DNA of 64,000 nucleotides from Tipula vernalis (taxonomy: Eukaryota; Arthropoda; Insecta; Diptera; Tipulidae), in NCBI GenBank assembly GCA_958295665.1, contig OY282558.1, positions 461,750,995 to 461,814,994 of the forward strand, read 5' to 3'. Below the pieces are notes generated by a model. It did no database searches, was not told where the DNA came from, and was given only the letters and a program-made list of their open reading frames with translations. How positions within the stretch are numbered: position 1 is the stretch's first letter; each line of letters opens with the position of its first letter. Positions 13,404 through 27,171 of this stretch are shown one piece after another. A program made the translations under genes and the position numbers.

Positions 13404-15547
13404 GGTGATTTTCTTCGAATCGAACTTTCTTCGAAATGTATGATATAGCAATTACAGGTCTCGTGACCTATCATTTAAGGTATCAAGAACCGCAATCAGA
13501 GCACAATTGTAGATTTCGGATTTTTACAGCTCTGAATCGGCTGAGCTATAGTAAGGTGATTTTCTTCGAATAGAACTTTCTTCGAAATGTATGGTATAGC
13601 AATTACAGGTCTCGTGACCTATCATTTAAGCTATCAAGAACCGCAATCAGAGCACAATTGTAGATTTAGGATTTTTACAGCTCTGAATCGGCTGAGCTAT
13701 AGTAAGGTGATTTTCTTCGAATCGAACTTTCTTCGAAATGTATGGTATAGCAATTACAGGTCTCGTGACCTATCATTTAAGGTATCAAGAACCGCAATCA
13801 GAGCACAATTGTAGATTTCGGATTTTTACAGCTCTGAATCGGCTGAGCTATAGTAAGGTGATTTTCTTCGAATAGAACTTTCTTCGAAATGTATGGTATA
13901 GCAATTACAGGTCTCGTGACCTATCATTTAAGGTATCAAGAACCGCAATCAGAGCACAATTGTAGATTTCGGATTTTTACAGCTCTGAATCGGCTGAGCT
14001 ATAGTAAGGTGATTTTCTTCGAATAGAACTTTCTTCGAAATGTATGGTATAGCAATTACAGGTCTCGTGACCTATCATTTAAGGTATCAAGAACCGCAAT
14101 CAGAGCACAATTGTAGATTTCGGATTTTTACAGCTCTGAATCGGCTGAGCTATAGTAAGGTGATTTTCTTCGAATCGAACTTTCTTCGAAATGTATGATA
14201 TAGCAATTACAGGTCTCGTGACCTATCATTTAAGGTATCAAGAACCGCAATCAGAGCACAATTGTAGATTTTGGATTTTTACAGCTCTGAATCGGCTGAG
14301 CTATAGTAAGGTGATTTTCTTCGAATCGAACTTTCTTCGAAATGTATGGTATAGCAATTACAGGTCTCGTGACCTACCATTTACGGTATCAAGAACCGCA
14401 ATCAGAGCACAATTGTAGATTTCGGATTTTTACAGCTCTGAATCGGCTGAGCTATAGTAAGGTGATTTTCTTCGAATCGATTTTTCTGTGAAATGTATGG
14501 AAATAATCAACCAATTTTAACGCGGTTTGGTATAACAATTACAAGTCCCGAGACCTATCATTTGAGGTATCAAGAACCGCAATCGGAGCACAATTGCAGA
14601 TTTCGGATTTTTACAGCTCTGAATCGGCTGAGCTATAGTAAGGTGATTTTCTTCGAATCGAGCTTTCTTCGAAATGTATGATATAGCAATTACAGGTCTC
14701 GTGACCTATCATTTAAGGTATCAAGAACCGCAATCAGAGCACAATTGTAGATTTCGGATTTTTACAGCTCTGAATCGGCTGAGCTATAGTAAGGTGATTT
14801 TCTTCGAATAGAACTTTCTTCGAAATGTATGGTATAGCAATTACAGGTCTCGTGACCTATCATTTAAGGTATCAAGAACCGCAATCAGAGCACAATTGTA
14901 GATTTCGGATTTTTACAGCTCTGAATCGGCTGAGCTATAGTAAGGTGATTTTCTTCGAATAGAACTTTCTTCGAAATGTATGGTATAGCAATTACAGGTC
15001 TCGTGACCTATCATTTAAGGTATCAAGAACCGCAATCAGAGCACAATTGTAGATTTCGGATTTTTACAGCTCTGAATCGGCTGAGCTATAGTAAGGTGAT
15101 TTTCTTCGAATCGAACTTTCTTCGAAATGTATGGTATAGCAATTACAGGTCTCGTGACCTATCATTTAAGGTATCTAGAACCGCAATCGGAGCACAATTG
15201 CAGATTTCGGATTTTTACAGCTCTGAATCGGCTGAGCTATAGTAAGGTGATTTTCTTCGAATCGAACTTTCTTCGAAATGTATGGTATAGCAATTACAGG
15301 TCTCGTGACCTACCATTTACGGTATCAAGAACCGCAATCAGAGCACAATTGTAGATTTCGGATTTTTACAGCTCTGAATCGGCTGAGCTATAGTAAGGTG
15401 ATTTTCTTCGAATCGAACTTTCTTCGAAATGTATGGTATAGCAATTACAGGTCTCGTGACCTATCATTTAAGGTATCAAGAACCGCAATCAGAGCATAAT
15501 TGTAGATTTCGGATTTTTACAGCTCTGAATCGGCTGAGCTATAGTAA
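13404..15547 (+). repeat. A-rich stretch: runs of seven and six consecutive A monomers around one B
   Basis: After the B monomer at 13223-13403, seven A monomers follow in a row to 14460 (7 x 151 = 1057 bp). Then comes one B (14461-14641), then six A monomers to 15547 (906 bp). Several of the A monomers carry gaatagaac, and adjacent copies look nearly alike, as expected for recent single-monomer amplification. These are the longest pure A runs I found in the window. Confidence 0.8.
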
Positions 15548-18500
15548 GGTGATTTTCTTCGAATCGATTTTTCTGTGAAATGTATGCAAATAATCAACCA
15601 ATTTTAACGCGGTTTGGCATAACAATTACAAGTCCCGAGACCTATCATTTGAGGTATCAAGAACCGCAATCGGAGCACAATTGCAGATTTCGGATTTTTA
15701 CAGCTCTGAATCGGCTGAGCTATAGTAAGGTGATTTTCTTCGAATCGAACTTTCTTCGAAATGTATGATATAGCAATTACAGGTCTCGTGACCTATCATT
15801 TAAGGTATCAAGAACCGCAATCAGAGCACAATTGTAGATTTCGGATTTTTACAGCTCTGAATCGGCTGAGCTATAGTAAGGTGATTTTCTTCGAATCGAA
15901 CTTTCTTCGAAATGTATGGTATAGCAATTACAGGTCTCGTGACCTATCATTTAAGGTATCAAGAACCGCAATCAGAGCATAATTGTAGATTTCGGATTTT
16001 TACAGCTCTGAATCGGCTGAGCCTATAGTAAGGTGATTTTCTTCGAATCGATTTTTCTGTGAAATGTATGGAAATAATCAACCAATTTTAACGCGGTTTG
16101 GCATAACAATTACAAGTCCCGAGACCTATCATTTGAGGTATCAAGAACCGCAATCGGAGCACAATTGCAGATTTCGGATTTTTACAGCTCTGAATCGGCT
16201 GAGCTATAGTAAGGTGATTTTCTTCGAATCGAACTTTCTTCGAAATGTATGATATAGCAATTACAGGTCTCGTGACCTATCATTTAAGGTATCAAGAACC
16301 GCAATCAGAGCACAATTGTAGATTTTGGATTTTTACAGCTCTGAATCGGCTGAGCTATAGTAAGGTGATTTTCTTCGAATCGAACTTTCTTCGAAATGTA
16401 TGGTATAGCAATTACAGGTCTCGTGACCTATCATTTAAGGTATCAAGAACCGCAATCAGAGCATAATTGTAGATTTCGGATTTTTACAGCTCTGAATCGG
16501 CTGAGCTATAGTAAGGTGATTTTCTTCGAATCGATTTTTCTGTGAAATGTATGCAAATAATCAACCAATTTTATCGCAGTTTGGCATAACAATTACAAGT
16601 CCCGAGACCTATCATTTGAGGTATCAAGAACCGCAATCGGAGCACAATTGCAGATTTCGGATTTTTACAGCTCTGAATCGGCTGAGCTATAGTAAGGTGA
16701 TTTTCTTCGAATCGAACTTTCTTCGAAATGTATGATATAGCAATTGCAGGTCTCGTGACCTATCATTTAAGGTATCAAGAACCGCAATCAGAGCACAATT
16801 GTAGATTTTGGATTTTTACAGCTCTGAATCGGCTGAGCTATAGTAAGGTGATTTTCTTCGAATCGAACTTTCTTCGAAATGTATGGTATAGCAATTACAG
16901 GTCTCGTGACCTACCATTTAAGGTATCAAGAACCGCAATCAGAGCACAATTGTAGATTTCGGATTTTTACAGCTCTGAATCGGCTGAGCTATAGTAAGGT
17001 GATTTTCTTCGAATCGGTTTTTCTGTGAAATGTATGGAAATAATCAACCAATTTTAACGCGGTTTGGCATAACAATTACAAGTCCCGAGACCTATCATTT
17101 GAGGTATCAAGAACCGCAATCGGAGCACAATTGCAGATTTCGGATTTTTACAGCTCTGAATCGGCTGAGCTATAGTAAGGTGATTTTCTTCGAATCGAAC
17201 TTTCTTCGAAATGTATGGTATAGCAATTACAGGTCTCGTGACCTATCATTTAAGGTATCTAGAACCGCAATCGGAGCACAATTGCAGATTTCGGATTTTT
17301 ACAGCTCTGAATCGGCTGAGCTATAGTAAGGTGATTTTCTTCGAATCGAACTTTCTTCGAAATGTATGGTATAGCAATTACAGGTCTCGTGACCTACCAT
17401 TTACGGTATCAAGAACCGCAATCAGAGCACAATTGTAGATTTCGGATTTTTACAGCTCTGAATCGGCTGAGCTATAGTAAGGTGATTTTCTTCGAATCGA
17501 TTTTTCTGTGAAATGTATGCAAATAATCAACCAATTTTAACGCGGTTTGGCATAACAATTACAAGTCCCGAGACCTATCATTTGAGGTATCAAGAACCGC
17601 AATCGGAGCACAATTGCAGATTTCGGATTTTTACAGCTCTGAATCGGCTGAGCTATAGTAAGGTGATTTTCTTCGAATCGAACTTTCTTCGAAATGTATG
17701 ATATAGCAATTACAGGTCTCGTGACCTATCATTTAAGGTATCAAGAACCGCAATCAGAGCACAATTGTAGATTTTGGATTTTTACAGCTCTGAATCGGCT
17801 GAGCTATAGTAAGGTGATTTTCTTCGAATCGAACTTTCTTCGAAATGTATGGTATAGCAATTACAGGTCTCGTGACCTATCATTTAAGGTATCAAGAACC
17901 GCAATCAGAGCATAATTGTAGATTTCGGATTTTTACAGCTCTGAATCGGCTGAGCTATAGTAAGGTGATTTTCTTCGAATCGATTTTTCTGTGAAATGTA
18001 TGCAAATAATCAACCAATTTTAACGCGGTTTGGCATAACAATTACAAGTCCCGAGACCTATCATTTGAGGTATCAAGAACCGCAATCGGAGCACAATTGC
18101 AGATTTCGGATTTTTACAGCTCTGAATCGGCTGAGCTATAGTAAGGTGATTTTCTTCGAATCGAACTTTCTTCGAAATGTATGATATAGCAATTACAGGT
18201 CTCGTGACCTATCATTTAAGGTATCAAGAACCGCAATCAGAGCACAATTGTAGATTTCGGATTTTTACAGCTCTGAATCGGCTGAGCTATAGTAAGGTGA
18301 TTTTCTTCGAATAGAACTTTCTTCGAAATGTATGGTATAGCAATTACAGGTCTCGTGACCTATCATTTAAGGTATCAAGAACCGCAATCAGAGCATAATT
18401 GTAGATTTCGGATTTTTACAGCTCTGAATCGGCTGAGCCTATAGTAAGGTGATTTTCTTCGAATCGATTTTTCTGTGAAATGTATGGAAATAATCAACCA

Positions 18501-19414
18501 ATTTTAACGCGGTTTGGCATAACAATTACAAGTCCCGAGACCTATCATTTGAGGTATCAAGAACCGCAATCGGAGCACAATTGCAGATTTCGGATTTTTA
18601 CAGCTCTGAATCGGCTGAGCTATAGTAAGGTGATTTTCTTCGAATCGAACTTTCTTCGAAATGTATGATATAGCAATTACAGGTCTCGTGACCTATCATT
18701 TAAGGTATCAAGAACCGCAATCAGAGCACAATTGTAGATTTTGGATTTTTACAGCTCTGAATCGGCTGAGCTATAGTAAGGTGATTTTCTTCGAATCGAA
18801 CTTTCTTCGAAATGTATGGTATAGCAATTACAGGTCTCGTGACCTATCATTTAAGGTATCAAGAACCGCAATCAGAGCATAATTGTAGATTTCGGATTTT
18901 TACAGCTCTGAATCGGCTGAGCTATAGTAAGGTGATTTTCTTCGAATCGATTTTTCTGTGAAATGTATGCAAATAATCAACCAATTTTAACGCGGTTTGG
19001 CATAACAATTACAAGTCCCGAGACCTATCATTTGAGGTATCAAGAACCGCAATCGGAGCACAATTGCAGATTTCGGATTTTTACAGCTCTGAATCGGCTG
19101 AGCTATAGTAAGGTGATTTTCTTCGAATCGAACTTTCTTCGAAATGTATGATATAGCAATTACAGGTCTCGTGACCTATCATTTAAGGTATCAAGAACCG
19201 CAATCAGAGCACAATTGTAGATTTCGGATTTTTACAGCTCTGAATCGGCTGAGCTATAGTAAGGTGATTTTCTTCGAATAGAACTTTCTTCGAAATGTAT
19301 GGTATAGCAATTACAGGTCTCGTGACCTACCATTTAAGGTATCAAGAACCGCAATCAGAGCATAATTGTAGATTTCGGATTTTTACAGCTCTGAATCGGC
19401 TGAGCTATAGTAAG
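15548..19414 (+). repeat. 966/967-bp higher-order repeat (B-A-A-B-A-A), about four copies
   Basis: B monomers with atgtatgcaaat recur at 15580, 16547, 17513, 17996, 18963 and 19446, at spacings of 967, 966, 483, 967 and 483. The odd base comes from the gagcctatag insertion (16022, 18438). In the 967-bp units, the second BAA triplet has a B with tatggaaat followed by an A with ttgtagattttgg. The unit at 16515-17480 is aberrant, with unique changes tttatcgcag (about 16571) and gcaattgcagg (about 16740) and a tatctagaac monomer near 17257. Confidence 0.75.
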
Positions 19415-20530
19415 GTGATTTTCTTCGAATCGATTTTTCTGTGAAATGTATGCAAATAATCAACCAATTTTAACGCGGTTTGGCATAACAATTACAAGTC
19501 CCGAGACCTATCATTTGAGGTATCAAGAACCGCAATCGGAGCACAATTGCAGATTTCGGATTTTTACAGCTCTGAATCGGCTGAGCTATAGTAAGGTGAT
19601 TTTCTTCGAATCGAACTTTCTTCGAAATGTATGATATAGCAATTACAGGTCTCGTGACCTATCATTTAAGGTATCAAGAACCGCAATCAGAGCACAATTG
19701 TAGATTTTGGATTTTTACAGCTCTGAATCGGCTGAGCTATAGTAAGGTGATTTTCTTCGAATCGAACTTTCTTCGAAATGTATGGTATAGCAATTACAGG
19801 TCTCGTGACCTATCATTTAAGGTATCAAGAACCGCAATCAGAGCACAATTGTAGATTTCGGATTTTTACAGCTCTGAATCGGCTGAGCTATAGTAAGGTG
19901 ATTTTCTTCGAATAGAACTTTCTTCGAAATGTATGGTATAGCAATTACAGGTCTCGTGACCTATCATTTAAGGTATCAAGAACCGCAATCAGAGCATAAT
20001 TGTAGATTTCGGATTTTTACAGCTCTGAATCGGCTGAGCTATAGTAAGGTGATTTTCTTCGAATCGATTTTTCTGTGAAATGTATGGAAATAATCAACCA
20101 ATTTTAACGCGGTTTGGCATAACAATTACAAGTCCCGAGACCTATCATTTGAGGTATCAAGAACCGCAATCGGAGCACAATTGCAGATTTCGGATTTTTA
20201 CAGCTCTGAATCGGCTGAGCTATAGTAAGGTGATTTTCTTCGAATCGAACTTTCTTCGAAATGTATGGTATAGCAATTACAGGTCTCGTGACCTATCATT
20301 TAAGGTATCTAGAACCGCAATCGGAGCACAATTGCAGATTTCGGATTTTTACAGCTCTGAATCGGCTGAGCTATAGTAAGGTGATTTTCTTCGAATCGAA
20401 CTTTCTTCGAAATGTATGGTATAGCAATTACAGGTCTCGTGACCTATCATTTAAGGTATCAAGAACCGCAATCAGAGCACAATTGTAGATTTCGGATTTT
20501 TACAGCTCTGAATCGGCTGAGCTATAGTAA

Positions 20531-21979
20531 GGTGATTTTCTTCGAATCGATTTTTCTGTGAAATGTATGGAAATAATCAACCAATTTTAACGCGGTTTGG
20601 CATAACAATTACAAGTCCCGAGACCTATCATTTGAGGTATCAAGAACCGCAATCGGAGCACAATTGCAGATTTCGGATTTTTACAGCTCTGAATCGGCTG
20701 AGCTATAGTAAGGTGATTTTCTTCGAATCGAACTTTCTTCGAAATGTATGATATAGCAATTACAGGCCTCATGACCTATCATTTAAGGTATCAAGAACCG
20801 CAATCAGAGCACAATTGTAGATTTCGGATTTTTACAGCTCTGAATCGGCTGAGCTATAGTAAGGTGATTTTCTTCGAATCGAACTTTCTTCGAAATGTAT
20901 GGTATAGCAATTACAGGTCTCGTGACCTATCATTTGAGGTATCAAGAACCGCAATCAGAGCACAATTGTAGATTTCGGATTTTTACAGCTCTGAATCGGC
21001 TGAGCTATAGTAAGGTGATTTTCTTCGAATCGATTTTTCTGTGAAATGTATGGAAATAATCAACCAATTTTAACGCGGTTTGGCATAACAATTACAAGTC
21101 CCGAGACCTATCATTTGAGGTATCAAGAACCGCAATCGGAGCACAATTGCAGATTTCGGATTTTTACAGCTCTGAATCGGCTGAGCTATAGTAAGGTGAT
21201 TTTCTTCGAATCGAACTTTCTTCGAAATGTATGGTATAGCAATTACAGGTCTCGTGACCTATCATTTAAGGTATCAAGAACCGCAATCAGAGCACAATTG
21301 TAGATTTCGGATTTTTACAGCTCTGAATCGGCTGAGCTATAGTAAGGTGATTTTCTTCGAATCGAACTTTCTTCGAAATGTATGGTATAGCAATTACAGG
21401 TCTCGTGACCTATCATTTGAGGTATCAAGAACCGCAATCAGAACACAATTGTAGATTTCGGATTTTTACAGCTCTGAATCGGCTGAGCTATAGTAAGGTG
21501 ATTTTCTTCGAATCGATTTTTCTGTGAAATGTATGGAAATAATCAACCAATTTTAACGCGGTTTGGCATAACAATTACAAGTCCCGAGACCTATCATTTG
21601 AGGTATCAAGAACCGCAATCGGAGCACAATTGCAGATTTCGGATTTTTACAGCTCTGAATCGGCTGAGCTATAGTAAGGTGATTTTCTTCGAATCGAACT
21701 TTCTTCGAAATGTATGGTATAGCAATTACAGGTCTCGTGACCTATCATTTAAGGTATCAAGAACCGCAATCAGAGCACAATTGTAGATTTCGGATTTTTA
21801 CAGCTCTGAATCGGCTGAGCTATAGTAAGGTGACTTTCTTCGAATCGAACTTTCTTCGAAATGTATGGTATAGCAATTACAGGTCTCGTGACCTATCATT
21901 TAAGGTATCAAGAACCGCAATCAGAGCACAATTGTAGATTTCGGATTTTTACAGCTCTGAATCGGCTGAGCTATAGTAA
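20531..21979 (+). repeat. 483-bp higher-order repeat (B-A-A), three copies
   Basis: B monomer starts at 20531, 21014 and 21497 are exactly 483 bp apart, each followed by two A monomers. The second A of the first two units reads catttgaggtatc, a spelling normal for type B. The second of these also reads cagaacacaattg. The third unit has the gtgactttcttcg variant instead, so the copies are similar but not uniform. Confidence 0.8.
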
Positions 21980-23096
21980 GGTGATTTTCTTCGAATCGAT
22001 TTTTCTGTGAAATGTATGGAAATAATCAACCAATTTTAACGCGGTTTGGCATAACAATTACAAGTCCCGAGGCCTATCATTTGAGGTATCAAGAACCGCA
22101 ATCGGAGCACAATTGCAGATTTCGGATTTTTACAGCTCTGAATCGGCTGAGCTATAGTAAGGTGATTTTCTTCGAATCGAACTTTCTTCGAAATGTATGA
22201 TATAGCAATTACAGGCCTCATGACCTATCATTTAAGGTATCAAGAACCGCAATCAGAGCACAATTGTAGATTTCGGATTTTTACAGCTCTGAATCGGCTG
22301 AGCTATAGTAAGGTGATTTTCTTCGAATCGAACTTTCTTCGAAATGTATGGTATAGCAATTACAGGTCTCGTGACCTATCATTTGAGGTATCAAGAACCG
22401 CAATCAGAACACAATTGTAGATTTCGGATTTTTACAGCTCTGAATCGGCTGAGCTATAGTAAGGTGATTTTCTTCGAATCGATTTTTCTGTGAAATGTAT
22501 GGAAATAATCAACCAATTTTAACGCGGTTTGGCATAACAATTACAAGTCCCGAGACCTATCATTTGAGGTATCAAGAACCGCAATCGGAGCACAATTGCA
22601 GATTTCGGATTTTTACAGCTCTGAATCGGCTGAGCTATAGTAAGGTGATTTTCTTCGAATCGAACTTTCTTCGAAATGTATGGTATAGCAATTACAGGTC
22701 TCGTGACCTATCATTTAAGGTATCAAGAACCGCAATCAGAGCACAATTGTAGATTTCGGATTTTTACAGCTCTGAATCGGCTGAGCTATAGTAAGGTGAC
22801 TTTCTTCGAATCGAACTTTCTTCGAAATGTATGGTATAGCAATTACAGGTCTCGTGACCTATCATTTAAGGTATCAAGAACCGCAATCGGAGCACAATTG
22901 CAGATTTCGGATTTTTACAGCTCTGAATCGGCTGAGCTATAGTAAGGTGATTTTCTTCGAATCGAACTTTCTTCGAAATGTATGGTATAGCAATTACAGG
23001 TCTCGTGACCTATCATTTAAGGTATCTAGAACCGCAATCGGAGCACAATTGTAGATTTCGGATTTTTACAGCTCTGAATCGGCTGAGCTATAGTAA
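21980..23096 (+). repeat. 1117-bp higher-order repeat (B-A-A-B-A-A-A), copy 1
   Basis: Seven monomers in order: B with cccgaggcctatc, A with caggcctcatgacc, A with catttgagg plus cagaacac, B, A, A preceded by gtgactttc, and A with tatctagaac and ttgtag. The next unit starts 1117 bp later with the same seven markers in the same order. I saw no difference between the two copies where I compared lines directly, but did not align every base. Confidence 0.85.
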
Positions 23097-24213
23097 GGTG
23101 ATTTTCTTCGAATCGATTTTTCTGTGAAATGTATGGAAATAATCAACCAATTTTAACGCGGTTTGGCATAACAATTACAAGTCCCGAGGCCTATCATTTG
23201 AGGTATCAAGAACCGCAATCGGAGCACAATTGCAGATTTCGGATTTTTACAGCTCTGAATCGGCTGAGCTATAGTAAGGTGATTTTCTTCGAATCGAACT
23301 TTCTTCGAAATGTATGATATAGCAATTACAGGCCTCATGACCTATCATTTAAGGTATCAAGAACCGCAATCAGAGCACAATTGTAGATTTCGGATTTTTA
23401 CAGCTCTGAATCGGCTGAGCTATAGTAAGGTGATTTTCTTCGAATCGAACTTTCTTCGAAATGTATGGTATAGCAATTACAGGTCTCGTGACCTATCATT
23501 TGAGGTATCAAGAACCGCAATCAGAACACAATTGTAGATTTCGGATTTTTACAGCTCTGAATCGGCTGAGCTATAGTAAGGTGATTTTCTTCGAATCGAT
23601 TTTTCTGTGAAATGTATGGAAATAATCAACCAATTTTAACGCGGTTTGGCATAACAATTACAAGTCCCGAGACCTATCATTTGAGGTATCAAGAACCGCA
23701 ATCGGAGCACAATTGCAGATTTCGGATTTTTACAGCTCTGAATCGGCTGAGCTATAGTAAGGTGATTTTCTTCGAATCGAACTTTCTTCGAAATGTATGG
23801 TATAGCAATTACAGGTCTCGTGACCTATCATTTAAGGTATCAAGAACCGCAATCAGAGCACAATTGTAGATTTCGGATTTTTACAGCTCTGAATCGGCTG
23901 AGCTATAGTAAGGTGACTTTCTTCGAATCGAACTTTCTTCGAAATGTATGGTATAGCAATTACAGGTCTCGTGACCTATCATTTAAGGTATCAAGAACCG
24001 CAATCGGAGCACAATTGCAGATTTCGGATTTTTACAGCTCTGAATCGGCTGAGCTATAGTAAGGTGATTTTCTTCGAATCGAACTTTCTTCGAAATGTAT
24101 GGTATAGCAATTACAGGTCTCGTGACCTATCATTTAAGGTATCTAGAACCGCAATCGGAGCACAATTGTAGATTTCGGATTTTTACAGCTCTGAATCGGC
24201 TGAGCTATAGTAA
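23097..24213 (+). repeat. 1117-bp higher-order repeat, copy 2
   Basis: This repeats all the markers of 21980-23096 in order. The same seven-monomer series, with the first B reading cccgagacc and the third monomer reading cagagcac, occurs again at 26055-27171. A shortened version without the first B lies at 29104-30039, where it follows an A monomer. This unit is therefore a mobile building block of block 3. Confidence 0.85.
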
Positions 24214-26054
24214 GGTGATTTTCTTCGAATCGATTTTTCTGTGAAATGTATGGAAATAATCAACCAATTTTAACGCGGTTTGGCATAACAATTACAAGTC
24301 CCGAAACCTATCATTTGAGGTATCAAGAACCGCAATCGGAGCACAATTGCAGATTTCGGATTTTTACAGCTCTGAATCGGCTGAGCTATGGTAAGGTGAT
24401 TTTCTTCGAATCGAACTTTCTTCGAAATGTATGGTATAGCAATTACAGGTCTCGTGACCTATCATTTAAGGTATCAAGAACCGCAATCAGAGCATAATTG
24501 TAGATTTCGGATTTTTACAGCTCTGAATCGGCTGAGCTATAGTAAGGTGATTTTCTTCGAATCGATTTTTCTGTGAAATGTATGGAAATAATCAACCAAT
24601 TTTAACGCGGTTTGGCATAACAATTACAAGTCCCGAGACCTATCATTTGAGGTATCAAGAACCGCAATCGGAGCACAATTGCAGATTTCGGATTTTTACA
24701 GCTCTGAATCGGCTGAGCTATAGTAAGGTGATTTTCTTCGAATCGATTTTTCTGTGAAATGTATGGAAATAATCAACCAATTTTAACGCGGTTTGGCATA
24801 ACAATTACAAGTCCCGAGACCTATCATTTGAGGTATCAAGAACCGCAATCGGAGCACAATTGCAGATTTCGGATTTTTACAGCTCTGAATCGGCTGAGCT
24901 ATAGTAAGGTGATTTTCTTCGAATCGAACTTTCTTCGAAATGTATGATATAGCAATTACAGGCCTCATGACCTATCATTTAAGGTATCAAGAACCGCAAT
25001 CAGAGCACAATTGTAGATTTCGGATTTTTACAGCTCTGAATCGGCTGAGCTATAGTAAGGTGATTTTCTTCGAATCGAACTTTCTTCGAAATGTATGGTA
25101 TAGCAATTACAGGTCTCGTGACCTATCATTTAAGGTATCTAGAACCGCAATCGGAGCACAATTGTAGATTTCGGATTTTTACAGCTCTGAATCGGCTGAG
25201 CTATAGTAAGGTGATTTTCTTCGAATCGATTTTTCTGTGAAATGTATGGAAATAATCAACCAATTTTAACGCGGTTTGGCATAACAATTACAAGTCCCGA
25301 AACCTATCATTTGAGGTATCAAGAACCGCAATCGGAGCACAATTGCAGATTTCGGATTTTTACAGCTCTGAATCGGCTGAGCTATGGTAAGGTGATTTTC
25401 TTCGAATCGAACTTTCTTCGAAATGTATGGTATAGCAATTACAGGTCTCGTGACCTATCATTTAAGGTATCAAGAACCGCAATCAGAGCATAATTTTAGA
25501 TTTCGGATTTTTACAGCTCTGAATCGGCTGAGCTATAGTAAGGTGATTTTCTTCGAATCGATTTTTCTGTGAAATGTATGGAAATAATCAACCAATTTTA
25601 ACGCGGTTTGGCATAACAATTACAAGTCCCGAGACCTATCATTTGAGGTATCAAGAACCGCAATCGGAGCACAATTGCAGATTTCGGATTTTTACAGCTC
25701 TGAATCGGCTGAGCTATAGTAAGGTGATTTTCTTCGAATCGAACTTTCTTCGAAATGTATGGTATAGCAATTACAGGTCTCGTGACCTATCATTTAAGGT
25801 ATCTAGAACCGCAATCGGAGCACAATTGCAGATTTCGGATTTTTACAGCTCTGAATCGGCTGAGCTATAGTAAGGTGATTTTCTTCGAATCGATTTTTCT
25901 GTGAAATGTATGGAAATAATCAACTAATTTTAACGCGGTTTGGCATAACAATTACAAGTCCCGAGACCTATCATTTGAGGTATCAAGAACCGCAATCGGA
26001 GCACAATTGCAGATTTCGGATTTTTACAGCTCTGAATCGGCTGAGCTATAGTAA
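24214..26054 (+). repeat. 996-bp unit (B-A-B-B-A-A) and a partial second copy with B-B dimers
   Basis: The B with cccgaaacctatc followed by gagctatggtaagg occurs at 24246 and again at 25242, 996 bp apart, each time followed by an A with gcataatt and then another B. In the first copy that B is directly followed by another B (start 24727). In the second copy the path differs (B-A-B, then a B starting at 26055). This is the first place in the window where two long monomers are adjacent. Confidence 0.75.
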
Positions 26055-27171
26055 GGTGATTTTCTTCGAATCGATTTTTCTGTGAAATGTATGGAAATAA
26101 TCAACCAATTTTAACGCGGTTTGGCATAACAATTACAAGTCCCGAGACCTATCATTTGAGGTATCAAGAACCGCAATCGGAGCACAATTGCAGATTTCGG
26201 ATTTTTACAGCTCTGAATCGGCTGAGCTATAGTAAGGTGATTTTCTTCGAATCGAACTTTCTTCGAAATGTATGATATAGCAATTACAGGCCTCATGACC
26301 TATCATTTAAGGTATCAAGAACCGCAATCAGAGCACAATTGTAGATTTCGGATTTTTACAGCTCTGAATCGGCTGAGCTATAGTAAGGTGATTTTCTTCG
26401 AATCGAACTTTCTTCGAAATGTATGGTATAGCAATTACAGGTCTCGTGACCTATCATTTGAGGTATCAAGAACCGCAATCAGAGCACAATTGTAGATTTC
26501 GGATTTTTACAGCTCTGAATCGGCTGAGCTATAGTAAGGTGATTTTCTTCGAATCGATTTTTCTGTGAAATGTATGGAAATAATCAACCAATTTTAACGC
26601 GGTTTGGCATAACAATTACAAGTCCCGAGACCTATCATTTGAGGTATCAAGAACCGCAATCGGAGCACAATTGCAGATTTCGGATTTTTACAGCTCTGAA
26701 TCGGCTGAGCTATAGTAAGGTGATTTTCTTCGAATCGAACTTTCTTCGAAATGTATGGTATAGCAATTACAGGTCTCGTGACCTATCATTTAAGGTATCA
26801 AGAACCGCAATCAGAGCACAATTGTAGATTTCGGATTTTTACAGCTCTGAATCGGCTGAGCTATAGTAAGGTGACTTTCTTCGAATCGAACTTTCTTCGA
26901 AATGTATGGTATAGCAATTACAGGTCTCGTGACCTATCATTTAAGGTATCAAGAACCGCAATCGGAGCACAATTGCAGATTTCGGATTTTTACAGCTCTG
27001 AATCGGCTGAGCTATAGTAAGGTGATTTTCTTCGAATCGAACTTTCTTCGAAATGTATGGTATAGCAATTACAGGTCTCGTGACCTATCATTTAAGGTAT
27101 CTAGAACCGCAATCGGAGCACAATTGTAGATTTCGGATTTTTACAGCTCTGAATCGGCTGAGCTATAGTAA
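26055..27171 (+). repeat. 1117-bp higher-order repeat, dispersed third copy
   Basis: The seven-monomer order and markers of 21980-23096 recur here: caggcctcatgacc, catttgagg, gtgactttc, then tatctagaac with ttgtag. Small differences are cccgagacc instead of cccgaggcc in the first B and cagagcac instead of cagaacac in the third monomer. The unit is followed by a B with cccgaaacc, as the second tandem copy is. Confidence 0.8.

Larger units (their letters stand above)
7820..20530 (+). repeat. Array block 2: B monomers with atgcaaat and A monomers with gaatagaac
   Basis: The block is marked by three variants rare elsewhere: B monomers with atgtatgcaaataatc (near 8335, 10086, 12472, 15580, 16547, 17513, 17996, 18963, 19446), A monomers with cttcgaatagaac, and A monomers with gagcataattgtag. 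A one-base insertion giving gagcctatag occurs near 11797, 16022 and 18438, and a two-base deletion giving cgaaatatgatatag near 12653. Monomer order is richer in A than in neighbouring blocks, with BAA and BAAA most common. No B-B dimers were found here. Confidence 0.8.

Noticed and set aside
20587..20772. Repeated minus-strand open frames of about 61 codons (also near 22036, 23153, 24783, 26111)
   Set aside because: They appear wherever the A variant caggcctcatgacc supplies a reverse-strand ATG. They are shadows of the satellite.
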